Source of the DNA: Chara braunii
Taxonomy: Eukaryota; Streptophyta; Charophyceae; Charales; Characeae
NCBI GenBank assembly: GCA_003427395.1
Contig: BFEA01000580.1
Coordinates: 717,484-781,483, forward strand
Length of the DNA: 64,000 nt
Direction of reading: 5' to 3'
The number at the start of each line of letters is the position of its first letter. The stretch's first letter is position 1. Of the stretch, positions 1 through 11,531 are shown piece by piece. The notes under the pieces were generated by a model, which was not told the DNA's origin, ran no database searches, and was given only the letters and a program-made list of their open reading frames with translations. A program made the position numbers and the translations under genes.

Positions 1-60
1 GCGCAGCAAGGAGACAGTGGTAAGATTCAACAAGCAGCAGATGCCGAAGGCGAAGTAACA

Positions 61-1352
61 GTGGGAGAGAAAAGAAAGAATCCGGAAGAAAGGAAGGTGA
101 CAGCAACAAAGAGGATGCAAATGGAAAAAGCAGAAGAGGACAGAGATCAAAGCAGCGAGGAAGAATATGAACCATGGGCAGATCATTCTTTGGAAGAGAT
201 AAAGCTTTATATTCAAAAAGCAAAGAGAGAGAGGGACGCAAGGTTTGAACTCCAAATGGCCTATTTCAGGGAGGAAGGGAAGCTCAGACAAAGGATGAAG
301 ACAAGAGACCTCACTCACACCTTCCCTCTTTCAATGGACCCCTATGCACCATTAGAGAACGAAAAAGAAGTCACAGCCTTCTACGCGGACTGTACTGCAA
401 AACCAAGAAAGATTAGACTTCAAAAGAAAAAGAGACAGATCCAAAGAAGGTAAGCAACTGGAGGAAGGACATGTTCAAAATGCCAACACTCCCTGAAACG
501 TACAATAAGAAAAAGAAAGAAGAAACCCAAAGGAGACCCCTAAACAAGGAAGGGAAAAAACAGGAAGGACAGGCGGGAACAAAGGAAGGGGATACAGGGA
601 AGGAGGGTACCGGAGAAGGCACCAGCAGAGAGGTGGACGAAAGGAAGCATCTGGTTCTGCAAGCAGAAGTTCTATCAGCACAAATAGATATGGTCCTGCA
701 AGCAGAAGTTCTATCAGCACAAATAGATAGGGTAAGCCAACTCAATGATGAACTCATGATAAAGACGATAACAGTTGAAGGCCTCAATGACCAATCACAA
801 TTCGCGCTCTGGGAGAAGGCAAAGCAAGAGAGCAGAACGCTGCTACCCACAAGAACAGTGATTCCATTGAAAATGGATGCCATCACAAATGAGTGGCAAA
901 TTGCAACTTCCACCAGCCTTTCCCTGCTGAAACTGGAGAAAGGTCAAAGCAGGAACGAACTTCTGACAAAGGCAGTGCCAGGAGCAGAGCCATTGGCAAT
1001 TGGTCTGGCTGGGGAACCCCTGAAAGTACAAGAAATTGGGGACAGAGGAGAGACGAAGGAAGGGATCAACCTAGATACAAGACCAATCTTGGTGTTGTAT
1101 GGGTCAGACACAAAATTGGGAGAAGACATGCACCGGAAACCATGGTGGGAAGTAGTGCTGCTCCCTTCTACGGCGCTGGGGACAGAAGAAGCGATGGTCT
1201 CAACTGCAGCAAGCATAGCAACAACATTGGCAGCAAAAATCTTTAGCAAGGGGGCAAAGGGACTAAAAAAGTCCCTGCAGGCACTAGAGGAAGACGCGGG
1301 AGAACCCTCCTTGAGCCAGGAGCCAATGCAGCTCCTCTCCCTTTCCCCCTAA
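61..1352 (+). pseudogene. LINE-A ORF1 (nucleic-acid-binding ORF1-like protein), frameshifted
   Basis: Two open stretches, 61-453 and 471-1352, lie in different frames and together make the ORF1 region. The first part is lysine/glutamate-rich with a helical stretch around EEIKLYIQKAKRERDARF. It resembles the first ORF of the LINE copy at 48288-48965, which has a similar KAKREREHAF motif. The second part is charged, then ends in an Ala/Ser/Thr-rich region. ORF1 proteins of LINEs bind element RNA in the ribonucleoprotein particle; that role is inferred from position, since no zinc knuckle or RRM can be seen. A 39-bp in-frame tandem duplication at 654-731 repeats 13 residues. The frame change between 453 and 471 could be a decay event or, less likely, an intended shift. 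Confidence 0.7.
654..731 (+). repeat. 39-bp tandem duplication (2 copies) inside LINE-A ORF1
   Basis: Units 654-692 and 693-731 are nearly identical. The duplication is a multiple of three, so it doubles a 13-residue block (VLQAEVLSAQIDM/R) without breaking the frame. Confidence 0.9.
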
Positions 1353-3873
1353 ACGAACAAAACCACGCAGAAACGGATAAACCTCTAACCTGGGGAAATG
1401 CCCGAAGGAAGAAGCACCCTTGGAAGCAGACGTGTGAGATATCCTAGGGCAAGCAACAAGGGAAGAGGGGAATTAGAAATAAGGTCATGGAACGTGAGAG
1501 GACTAGCAACCATACTGTCAACACCTTCTAAATGGCACAACTTCGTAGACATGACAAGATGGATGGACAACAATCCACTAGACATCCTGTGTATCCAAGA
1601 GACTCACTTGACCACAACAGATGAACACCAACGTATCCTCAACGAAATACTAAGAAGACTAAAACACATTAAACACATGGAATGGGCAGTCAGCCCGAAT
1701 GCGGCCTCGACAGGAACTTTAACATTAATACATGAAAAATCGGAGGCTTCACAATTTTTGGAAATAGACGGTTCTACAAGAGACGCTCAAGAGGGCAGAT
1801 GGACAAAGACAAATTTCACATGTAAGGAAGAAGAATTATCATTAATTAACGTATACGCCCCCAATACAAACTCCCAAAGAAAGGCTTTTCTAGAGACAAT
1901 CAGTCAGGAGTGCCCTAACCACAGACACCTAATCCTAGCAGGAGACTGGAATGCCACCCTAGAGCCATCCATAGACAGAACCTCGCACACGAGGGACAGT
2001 GCAGATGACTCAGAAGCTCACATAATGCTAGAATTGCTCACAGAAAAAAACCTGAGAGATCCGTTCAGAATGTTAAACCCGACAACAAAGGACTTCACAT
2101 GCATACGAAAAACCAATCAAGGAAGAACCTCCTTCTCTCGGATTGACTACTTCCTCACCTCTGAATCCTTAGAAGGGGCAGTCAAGAGAGCAAGCATATT
2201 CAAAATTCCATATTACGGGGGTTTTGACCATAATCAAATAGGACTACATCTACATTTCTCATTGGACAATTCACAGGGCAAAGGTTTCTTCAAGTTAAAC
2301 AACTCACTATTAACCCTGGACCATTTCAAAAGGGGAGTAAAGCAAGTTTGGGAAGAACACAAACGGGAGGTAGAGACAAGGGGAATAATAAACTTAGTCC
2401 CAAAAACAATATTAGAAGTCAGCAGATGGCTAAGTAAGGCATCAAGAATAGAGGCTAGGAAAAGGAAAGCAAGGCAAGAGATGCTAGAGACAGTGGTGGA
2501 AACAGCAAAATTCAACCTAATAGAAAACCCAGGATCCCCTATGTATGAATTTTTGCTAGAGGAAGCGAGAGAGGAACTCAAAAAATGGGCAGAATGGAAT
2601 AGACAAGGACTAGCCATCAGAGCCAGGGTGAGAGACTGGGAAAGCAATGAGTCTATGACGAAGTATTTTTTTCAGAAAATCAAATCAAACTGCAGAAATA
2701 GCAGAATCAGTGGACTGAAGGGAAAGCAAGACACCACCCTAACCACCCAAGAGAGCATCATCCAAGTAGCCACAAAATTCTACCAGAACCTCTACACCTC
2801 AAGATCAGCAGACTTCAATCAAGGAGAGGTAAACAGAGCAAGAGAAAAATTCCTAAAGCACCTGGACGTCAGCATCAAACCAGAAGAGGCTAAGCACCTT
2901 GACAGGGAACTCTCTAAACAAGAACTATATGAGGCCCTGAGGAGCATGCAACCAAACAAAGTACCCGGGAGAGACGGACTGACCAAAGAATTATGGATGG
3001 AGAATTGGCGAGTAATGGGGGAAGACCTATTCAAACTCTTTCAGGAAACCTTTCAAAGAGGGACATTAGGGGCGAAGATGAGCACAGGGGTGATCACTCT
3101 CTTGTATAAGAAGGGGGATAAAGAAGACATAAAGAAATTACAAACCTATTACTCTATTACCAGTGGCCTACAAGATACTAGCAAAAGCACTAGCTAATCG
3201 CATAAGGAACGTTACAGATAAGTGCTTTCACATTGATCAAACAGGCTTCATCCCAGGCAGATACATACTAGACAACGCAGTGTGCCTAAACGAAGCCACC
3301 AAGCTAATAAGAGATAAAAGGCTACAAGCGGCCATACTTTTCTTTGACTTTGAGAAGGCGTACGACCAAGTTAACTGGGACTTCCTACAACTAAGTATGG
3401 AACGGATGGGAATAGGCCCAAATTTTAGAAGATGGGTAAGGGTGCTCTACGCCGATGCTATGGGTATGGTACAAATAAATGGGCACTTGTCGGACACCTA
3501 TAGAATGACCAGATCGGTCAGACAAGGTGACCCGCTAGCAGCCCTGATCTTTATGTTTGTCATGGAAGCCATAGCAGCCTTCCTACGCAAGGATCCCTCA
3601 ATTGACAGACTGATTGTAGAAGGACCAGATCGTCACATTTCACTCCCTACGGTCATGCTCTTTGCAGATGACCTCACAGTCTTAATAAGAGCTACTGACT
3701 CATCCTTCCAGGCTCTGACAAGAGCAATGCAAGCATTTCAGTTGGCCTCAGAAATGAGGATCAACTGGATGAAAATGGTGGGATGGTGGCTATCCACTCA
3801 CTCCCCCCCCCCAGAGTCAACAGACACACAAGGACTGCAGTGAATAAGCGCCCAAGAACCCATGAGATTCCTG

Positions 3874-4027
3874 GGAATAACCGTATCGGCAGAGGGAGTA
3901 AGCAAGAGTACAGGTCCCAACATACTGGCCAAAATAATAAACAAACTAACGGAATAACAGTATCGGCAGAGGGAGTAAGCGAGAGTACAGGTCCCAACAT
4001 ACTGGCCAAAATAATAAACAAACTAAC
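3874..4027 (+). repeat. 77-bp tandem duplication that frameshifts LINE-A ORF2
   Basis: Units 3874-3950 and 3951-4027 differ at only about two positions. The 77-bp length is not a multiple of three and puts the RT thumb region out of frame. The homologous part of the LINE at 52260-52400 has one copy. Confidence 0.92.
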
Positions 4028-5056
4028 GGGGTGGCAGAAGATTTACACCTCACTCTTGGGCAGAGCTCTAACTCTAATACATCTATTTTCTCCATGGCTT
4101 GGTACACAACATCCATCTGGGACCCCCCTAAACATTTTATCACAACTCTTAAGAAAAAGGCGGGGGCTTACCTCTGGACAGGGGACGTGTCCAAAGACAG
4201 ATTCATCTCGAAGGTAGCATGGAAGTACATAACTAGACCAGCAAAAAAAGGAGGCCTGGGACTGCTAAACCCAGCGCACGAATACAAAGCTCTGCAAACC
4301 AAATGGATAATCAGAATCCTCCTACACAAAGAGTTACCTTGGCATGATATGGCCCTATACCAGATCCGGAACCTCGTTCCTTTCCCAGTAGATCCTCAAA
4401 TAGAAGGCTATCACTGGCTAATGAACACGTCATGGTCCACAAGAACAGAAAGTAATAGAGGGAATGGTAACCAGCAAGCCAATAAGGATCCGCCAAGCAA
4501 ACATTGGAAAACACTTATTCACCACTGGAGAGAGGCCTTCCCGGAAAAGGTTAGACTACCAAAAATTAAGGAAGAAGTTCTAAGACAGCCACTCTTTGGT
4601 AACCCCCCTCATATTAGATGGAAAGGGCAAGCCCTGGTCCTTAACAAGTAAGGGAAGAAGATGGAGAAAGTGGATGGAGAAAGGAAAATGGAAAGCGGAA
4701 CACATCTGGAAGGAGGATGAGAAGAGATGGGGGACAGCCTCAGAACTAAGACAACAACTCAAAAGGTTGTCACAATCTGGAAAACAACCTAGAGGAAATG
4801 ATAGATAGCATACCTATAGAATGGAGGAAGCTGCTAAAGGGAGAGATCAAATGGGAATTAGGGGACTGGGCAACAGACAGAGGACAGACGGAGCCATCGG
4901 TAGCTCTTAAATTTCTCAAATGCATAGGAGGCCAAGGGAACATAGCAGAATTTGAAGTGCATGAACTGCGGAGCAAACAAAAATCAATAACAGGGATCGT
5001 AGAGGAGAGCATAACAACCGTAGAAGAAGACATTGGAAATCTGCGAAAAGTTAGAA

Positions 5057-5192
5057 CATTGACAGTAAGGGAGAAAAGAGGTGCCAAAGACCGGACTAAC
5101 AATTCAAGGACAGTGCTTCTATTCCATTGACAGTAAGGGAGAAAAGAGGTGCCAAAGACCGGACTAACAATTCAAGGACTGTGCTTCTATTC
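5057..5192 (+). repeat. 68-bp tandem duplication that frameshifts LINE-A ORF2
   Basis: Units 5057-5124 and 5125-5192 are almost identical, with one difference seen (cagtgc/ctgtgc). The 68-bp length shifts the frame. Confidence 0.92.
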
Positions 5193-6241
5193 AGACCAGA
5201 TAAAGACATCAGGGACTTAGAAGTGGACCCGGCCGAATGGGGCTGGTATGTCAACCTGGGAAGGGGCAGAGCAAGAAAATTAATTATTTTACAGGACTAT
5301 ACAGTAAAAATAGGATACAAAATAAGAAACAAGACAGTAGACCCCCGACCGATTATCTCAGATAGATGGATTAAACACTTGGGAGAGGAACACGGCTGGC
5401 CCTTGAAGATCCCATGGGATTACTGCAGTACTCTGAAACCTACCAGATTCAGAAGCCTGCAATGGCTAATACTGTACTGGGCAGTCCCAGTAAACGAATG
5501 GCTAGAAAGAAGAAGGAAACCTGAACAAGGAGCACAACAATCCGCCCTCTGCAAAATGTGTGACGAAGGTAAAGTGGAATCACTGGTCCACTGCTTGATA
5601 GAATGCATGCATGCAGGCAGAATCTGGGAAGCAGTCAAGTCATCATGGGCCAACATATCCCCAAACTCTTTTTCACTACAAGCGGGTTACTTACTGTTAG
5701 CGAGAGACACGGAAGGATCCTTCGAGGAAGAGGAAAGAAAAGCTTAGCGGACTTACTGCGAAGAGCAGCGCTTTGGGTGATATGGAGATCTAGATGCAAA
5801 GGAACGCTAAGCAACCAGAGGATAACGTACGAAGAGGAGTGGAACGAAACTAAGGAAAGTGTGGAAATGGAAATCAGAGCACAATGGAAAAAAGAACTAA
5901 AGAAACAGGAAAGAATAGTTGACCCCCAAAAAAGGCAGATTATTCAAGAGTCCTTCGAAAGAAAATGGCTACTAGACAAGAAGATAGCAAGAATAGATAA
6001 CAAATGCCTAAAGTTCCAGGAATGGGACACGGTAAACCAACTCAGGGATACCCCGGAGGTAGAGGAGGCACTCTCAGAGGGAAGAGCAACGGTAGGGCAA
6101 CTAGACTGATACAGGAAAATGAAATAGGAGATTATAGGACCCATCTCAGAGGCATGACTTCAGGTTCAGGACAAAGGAACATTACCACTACTTAGCTGGA
6201 AAAGGAGACATGACAAAAAAAAAAAAAAAAAAAAAAAAAAA

Positions 6242-7470
6242 GCAACAGATTACTAGAATACCTTATCGCCAGCTTCTCCCACTTCTGGGACCCAAGGATC
6301 TTGCCTATTTCGGAGCAGGACATATACCCCCTTACCTGGACCCTCTCCCACACAGACCCAACACCCCCACTGCCTCCAACCTTAAGGAAACGACAGAATA
6401 CGGAGCAAGAACCTCGACAATTTGGATCTCAATCTTCCCATCCACCTTTCCTGAGCATCCCATCCAGCTTCTCCTCTTGACTAACAGTACTGATATCAGC
6501 GATATGTCTCGAGAGGCAGAAACTATCGGGTTTGGTCTCACCGGGAAGGCGACGCTACAGCTCATAGGGAAAGAGGGAGTAGGCAGAACAACTGAAGGGC
6601 GGTCCAACCCACTGGGGTATTTTTTTTGGACGGACTCCATTTGATGGCACAGGTCGAGAATCACTACATACGGCGGAAACCCAAGCAAGAAAGGTCCGAA
6701 GATGAGGAGCAGCAAAGGAGGGGAAGACGGAGCGTCGATAAGCGGCAAGATTACAGAAACACGAGAGGATTATGTCGGAAGGAAAGAACGAGACAACTCT
6801 TTATCGAAAGGAGGTACCATCAACGGACACCTATGGGTGGCCTAGTTACTTCTCGTAAGACCTACGGATGAAGATAACAAGGCAGGAATACAGTAATAAG
6901 GGGAAAAGTCTCCATCGTCCAGAGGAAAGGAAGACAGATGATGTTTTCATCTCCACAGAATTTCAGCGGAGGGTTTAGGATTTAGGGTTTAGGCAGATAC
7001 AAAGGTAAACAGGGGACAGAATGCCAGGGTCTGCATAAGGCTAAAAAGACTAGGAAATAGGTAAACCAAGATAGTCTTACAACCGAGGGTTTAGGGTTTA
7101 GGGTTTACATGGGAATAAAGCAAATAGGATGTTAGAGACTGAGAGACCTCAAAGAGGATCATGGGCTCCCGACAGTCTCACAGCCAAGAGGAGCAGAACT
7201 GGGCTCAGATGGATTCGTAAACAGAATTAGCACAGGGTAACTTAGGCAGGGGTGAGAGGGGGTACATCCTTCCTCAGGGAAGTAATCAATGCCGCCTTCT
7301 CGGGCCTCCCAGCCATAATGGGGGGGGGCGTGTGTGAAGTCTCTTTATGTATTCCTTGTTGACTTGTCGGGGGAAAGGAACCGGACTGTTGCGCCCCAGA
7401 ATGGTAGGAGCCAGAGCCATGAGGCTCAGAAAAAAAAAACAAAAAAAAAAAACAAAAAAAAAAAACAAAA
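6242..7470 (+). mobile_element. LINE-B, 3' fragment with telomere-like motifs and conserved tail
   Basis: The fragment starts inside ORF2. Decayed coding around 6440-6600 (FPEHPIQLLLLT, then LTGKATLQLIGKE) matches the LINE at 10700-10870 (LREHPLQLLLWT, VRKVTLWAIWKE). A noncoding 3' part follows with TTTAGGG-type motifs near 6976 and 7085. A tail at 7240-7428 (gaggggtacatccttcctc ... ccggactgttgcgccccag) is shared with copies at 17760 and 32745, and interrupted A-runs follow at 7429-7470. A hairpin (GAGCC 7414-7418 with GGCTC 7423-7427) sits just before the A-run. There is no intact ORF. Confidence 0.82.
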
Positions 7471-7499
7471 ACAATTGGGTGCTACTGGGCTTGATCCCC

Positions 7500-7686
7500 T
7501 GACCTGTACCCAAGAGCTTAGCTCAGTGGGTACACCCATGAACTGTTGAAAATACAGACCCGTGTTCGAATCCAGATGATGGAAGTTGATGAGTAAAAGT
7601 TGTAAAACCAACTATTTCTGAATTACCTGGGGCCGGTTAGCTTAATGATGATATCTCAAGGCCGCCGCCCTTCAAAAAAAAAAAGA
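7500..7686 (+). mobile_element. Candidate tRNA-derived SINE
   Basis: A Pol III box A-like stretch (TTAGCTCAGTGGGTA, about 7518) and a box B-like stretch (GTGTTCGAATCC, about 7562) are spaced as in a tRNA. An anticodon-arm-like hairpin (CTGT ... ACAG) lies between them; the loop contains GAA, so a tRNA-Phe origin is possible but weak. A body of about 100 bp follows, ending in an A-run at about 7674-7684. Size (about 185 bp), promoter and A-tail fit a SINE lying between two LINE fragments. No cloverleaf acceptor stem and no clear target duplication were found, so it is not a functional tRNA gene. Confidence 0.55.
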
Positions 7687-9290
7687 AGTTATACAGCCCA
7701 CCGGGAATCTGCAGTTTATTGCAACAGTGCAGGCCAGGTGGCAGTCAAACGCAACCATCTTCATAAGGGGAGGGTGATAGAGAGCAGAGACCTCACCCTC
7801 TTTGCTCCCAGCACACAGCTCTGGGAGTTAGAGATTGACCTGGCAGAGTGGGCCTGGACAATACAAGGAAGACCGGGCACACCAGCCAGGCGATACAACC
7901 TGATCCAATACACCACTCACCTGGGTTACAGACTCTGTCATCGCTCTGTATCCGTATGAGACACGATCATGGCCAGATGGGCTGAGCAAACTGGCATGGA
8001 TCCAGCAAGCAGTCCCTCCAATATATGGGCCATGGTGTCCCAGATCCGCAACACACAGGTCCCAGCATGCAGTGGTTGCTGCTGTACCCCACGCTCCTTG
8101 TAAACCAGTGGCTTGCCCAACGATGCAGCCGCCGTCACAGCCTTCCACTCGGCAAACTGTGCGCAATATGCGACTCTGCGTAGCCAGAGGACGTGATACA
8201 CTGCATGTTGACATGCCCTAAGGCCCGTCAGCTCTGGGATAAAGTCATCGCCTTGTGGCAAGCAATCACAGAAGAACTGTTTCCAAGACACCTGCTCACC
8301 CTCTTGATTGGTCCTGGCTCCCCGATAAGCCCGCAGCTGTACAACTGTGGATTTTTCCAAAAGTTTGCCCGTTAACTCTTTGGGTAATATGGAAACGGCG
8401 ATGTGAGGAAACTATTGAGAAACAGCCATAGTCGGTAGCACAGGCTCGGGAGAGTCTCGTCACACTCCTGGAATTCAAATATCAGGCAGATTGGTTAAAC
8501 ACAGAGCACGAGATGGCCCGCCAACCAGACAAAGCCCAGCAAGTCAGGAATGACTGCATTGACAGATCGTTTGGGGCAGGCAGAATTGGTGACCTCAAAG
8601 GGACTCAAATTCGGTTTGCTTGGTCCCACAAGGAGACACAAACACAGGCTAACCTCCAGAATGAAGAGCTGTCCCATAGCCAGGCTACGTCAACCGAACT
8701 TGACCTGCGATCCAGCTAACAAGGCAGGAGATTGATATAGGTAACTGCCATACAGGGGGGGCGTGGAAGACAGAGGGGGCATAGCTGAGGAGTCACGTGG
8801 TCAACCCCCGCAGGACGGGCCCAGAATACCACGCGTGGAAGTTGCGGCCAATGTGGCCGAATGGGCGCAAGCGGAAGTCCTCTCACAGCCTGGACAATCG
8901 GTCACCCGGGGTGTCCCAGGGTGACCAATGCGGCCGAAAAAGCTAACAATGGGGAGAAAACCCATGTTGAACTCCAAGGAGTGTGAGCCTGTAATAGGAA
9001 GTTGAGAAGGAGACTGGAGGATAAGATCAGAACGTAGCAGGGGTGAATAATCTCGTAAGGGGGCAATTAATGCCACATACTGTTTAGAACAGGGTTCACG
9101 ACAGGGGTGAGCAGTGAGAAATCATTCCTGGAGGGAGCAATCAATGGCGCTGTCTCAGGATTCCTCGGCCATAACGGAGGAAGGCGTTGAGTGAGTAAAC
9201 TATGTAAGGGACGCTCAACCCGATTTTCAGCCAGAATAAACGCCACAGTTTTGCAAAAATGAAAAGAAGAAGAAGAAGAAGAAGAATGAT
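7687..9290 (+). mobile_element. LINE-C, decayed 3' fragment
   Basis: The region 7790-7950 (WELEIDLAEWAWTIQG ... HLGYRL) matches the LINE-A ORF2 connection (DLEVDPAEWGWYVNLG ... KIGYKI). The region 8190-8375 carries the C-terminal histidine/cysteine signature (MIHCMLTCPKARQLWDKVI). The frame is destroyed by many indels. The 3' end has a divergent version of the shared tail at about 9080-9260 (gaccggggtgag-like start, gcgctgtctcaggattcctc, ccataacgg), ending in a short (GAA)n/A-rich stretch at 9255-9290. No TTTAGGG array is seen in this copy. Confidence 0.72.
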
Positions 9291-9540
9291 TATGAGTCTT
9301 TTATGACCAATGTTTTGGACACTGCTATTCTTTCTAGCTTATTACGTCATTGTGAAGAAACGATCTGTTGCTTAATCTGGAACAGATTTGTCCCATTATT
9401 TGACCAATGTTTTGGTGAGAATTTGATGATTTAATCACAAATCTCTAGCTGTCATTTCCCGACCTCTCACATGTTCTTTGTATCAAATGTTTTCAATTAC
9501 CATACCTCTGATATGTTTATTTTCATTTGTCGTTCGACAG

Positions 9541-10274
9541 AGTTTGCTTCCACTGTGTCTAAACACTTTGCCTCTATTTCGGTGTTGACGTCTATCTATC
9601 ACCTGTTGACAAATGATGGGAACATTCCAGACATTAGTCCTATGGTTGAGACTATGGTGCCAATGAATGCCACAACGGGAACGGAGGTGGTCATAAGCGG
9701 GAGAGGATTTGGAGCGGATCCTACACTGGCCTTGGGAAGCTCGACGATCAGCTGTTCTAGATTGCCGAATGGCACTGTTATCTCGTGCATCATTCCCTCT
9801 ACGATTGTTGGCATCTATAATCCCATTGTGGGGTTTTCTGATCGAGAGAATGCAGCAACGGTTATTCCCATGCGGTTCTCTGTTATCCCTGTAATTGAAA
9901 GTGTGTTTCCTGCGCAGGGTTCACTAATGGGGGGGCTTCAGCTCTCACTTAAAATGAATTCCTCGGCTGGCAATGTAAGTTTCAGTACGGCCAATTCTGT
10001 GAGAGTGGGCGATACTGAATGCAAAGTTGTCAGCCTCGTGGGGGGCATTGTCACATGCATTACTCAGCCACAGACAGGATTGCTTGCAAAGTATTTCCGG
10101 TTGCCAATGGGTGGGGCTATTCCAAATATGGACAGATTGTTGCCAACCCTTGAGAGAACAGAGGCCGAGCTTCTTCTTTGGGGTGACTTTGGATTGCCTG
10201 CGTTCTTTGAAGGTCAACAATTTGCAGCTAGATACACTGGTTTTCTCTTTATCAGCCTCGACGGAATGTATAAG
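9541..10274 (+). CDS. Exon of a TIG/PA14-domain (fibrocystin-L-like) extracellular protein gene
   Basis: The reading frame is open and unlike the surrounding transposon debris. A first IPT/TIG domain begins at about PDISPMVETMVPMNATTG with VVISGRGFG and cysteines in SCSRLPNGTVISC. A second follows at PVIESVFPAQGSLMGG with VRVGDTECKVVSL. A PA14 domain then starts at GLLAKYFRLPMGGAIP and reaches ARYTGFLFISLDGMYK. The exon start is chosen at a pyrimidine-rich acceptor (cgttcgacag, AG at 9539-9540). The exon ends at a GTATGT donor (10275) in phase 0. TIG plus PA14 in this order is known from fibrocystin-L/PKHD1L1-type large surface proteins. Extracellular location is inferred from the domains; signal and anchor are outside the window. 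Earlier exons are not visible. Confidence 0.8.
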
Positions 10275-10447
10275 GTATGTAGTTGATAACTTTTCTGCAT
10301 TGTAATGAAACCTCTTTAGGAGGTACATCGTGTTGTGAAACCCTGACCCTAGTGCCTGACTTGGATAGTGTTTCTTGATCAGATTCAATTCATTTGCAAG
10401 AACGTGAAGCCTTAGAGTGGTAAGGATCCTCCTAGGACTCTGCAGCA

Positions 10448-11531
10448 GAACTAATTTCTAAGATCCCTTGGAAGAAGTACAAAACCATAACGCCAATTAA
10501 AATCAGAAGCATGCAGTGGCTTGTAACATACGCTGCGTTGCCAGTATATCAATGGCTGCATGTTAGAAGAAGGAAGAACGATCCAAACAGCTCCGACACC
10601 TGTAGAGCCTGCACAGACCAAGAACCAGAGGACATGATACATTGCCTAATTAGTTGTAAAGAAGCCACAGAATACTGGGCAAGGGCATCACAGCTATGCG
10701 ACAGCCTCTTCCCATCCCCCCTCCGGGAACACCCCCTCCAACTCCTTCTCTGGACTTACTTACCCCCTCACCTGAGCAAAGTGGAAAGGATCTGGTTTCG
10801 TATGGTACGCAAGGTCACACTCTGGGCCATTTGGAAAGAGCGATGTACCAAAATGTTGGAGGACACCGTGAATCCAAGGGAGAAGGTGTGGGCTGCGACT
10901 AAAGGGATGATCGAGGCGGAAGTCCTAAGCCAGTGGAAGAAGGTCAGAATATGGGTGCAGAACAATCCTGAGACAAGAGAGGCAGTACTGGAAAAAATCA
11001 GCAGGCTCTGGCTGGCAAGAGGTAAAGTGGCATGGCTAAATGGACTCAACATGCGGTGGAAGAACTGGCACAACTCAGACATAGCTACAGGCCGAGAGAC
11101 CTCCCAGATGCAAGAAGAACCTCAGACGATCTGGGTATAGCCAGCCAACAGGAGGACCTCAGAAGAAGGCAACAGCAAGGCACACATGGACAGATGGGGG
11201 CTAGGACTACTGGAGAGGACTAAGGCGGAACAACAATGAATTTCCAAGCCGGGACAGGGACTCTTCACTCCCAAAATCTTGGGCTTTACATAGGTCTGAC
11301 AGCAGGGGGTCACCCCAGCAGAGAGGACTTTGGGTACAAGTGCAAGCTGACAGTCACTCCTCCATAAAATGGAGTAATCAATGCTGTACAGGGGTCCTTC
11401 GACCGGACGGAAGGAAGCGTATGTGTATTGTTGTAATCTTTTGACATGAAGGTGGAAACAGAACCGGACTGACGCCCCTAGAATGGATATGGAGCCAGGA
11501 CCATAAGGCCCTCTTAAAAAAAAAAAAAAAA
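10448..11531 (+). mobile_element. LINE-D, 5'-truncated 3' end with open ORF2 C-terminus
   Basis: The copy begins abruptly inside ORF2 at about 10448. The stretch 10511-11140 is open for 209 codons: RSMQWLVTYAALPVYQWL, then C-x2-C-x8-H-x4-C (CRACTDQEPEDMIHCLISC), then the conserved VTLWAIWKERCTKML block. The shared 3' tail follows at 11330-11512, with a pre-poly(A) hairpin (AGGACC 11497-11502 with GGCCCT 11507-11512, one mismatch) and poly(A) at 11514-11531. The 5' truncation is normal for LINEs. It sits about 170 bp inside the host intron. No clear target duplication was seen. Confidence 0.85.

Larger units (their letters stand above)
1398..6109 (+). pseudogene. LINE-A ORF2: endonuclease, reverse transcriptase, C-terminal zinc-finger-like domain
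   Basis: The first open part (1398-3197) carries a full APE-type endonuclease: IRSWNVRGL, CIQETHL, INVYAPNT, LAGDWNAT, SRIDYFL and a DHNQ motif. The RT fingers begin near PGRDGLTKELW. RT continues at 3163-3843 in another frame with FIPGRYILDN, FFDFEKAYDQVNWDF, VRQGDPLA and the catalytic LFADDLTVLI. The thumb and connection lie at 4031-5747. A C-terminal C-x2-C-x8-H-x4-C motif (CKMCDEGKVESLVHCLIEC), typical of plant LINE ORF2 (zf-RVT), lies near 5550-5610, and the tail runs to 6109. Known role: nicking the target and copying LINE RNA. Frame breaks lie near 3150, 3841-4027, about 4600-4800, 5057-5192 and about 5700. The catalytic residues visible are intact, so this copy died by indels. Confidence 0.92.
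1..6241 (+). mobile_element. LINE-A, L1-like non-LTR retrotransposon, 5' end cut by window edge
   Basis: This element has the order ORF1, ORF2 (apurinic-like endonuclease, reverse transcriptase, C-terminal Cys/His motif) and a poly(A) run at about 6214-6241, which defines a plus-strand LINE. The reading frame is already open at base 1, so the 5' end lies outside the window. It moves by target-primed reverse transcription in the nucleus. ORF2 is broken by frameshifts, two of them caused by tandem duplications of 77 and 68 bp. The poly(A) follows ORF2 after only about 100 bases. The next bases (6242 on) are again ORF2-like, so LINE-A probably inserted into another LINE copy. I see no convincing target duplication because the 5' junction is missing. 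Confidence 0.93.
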
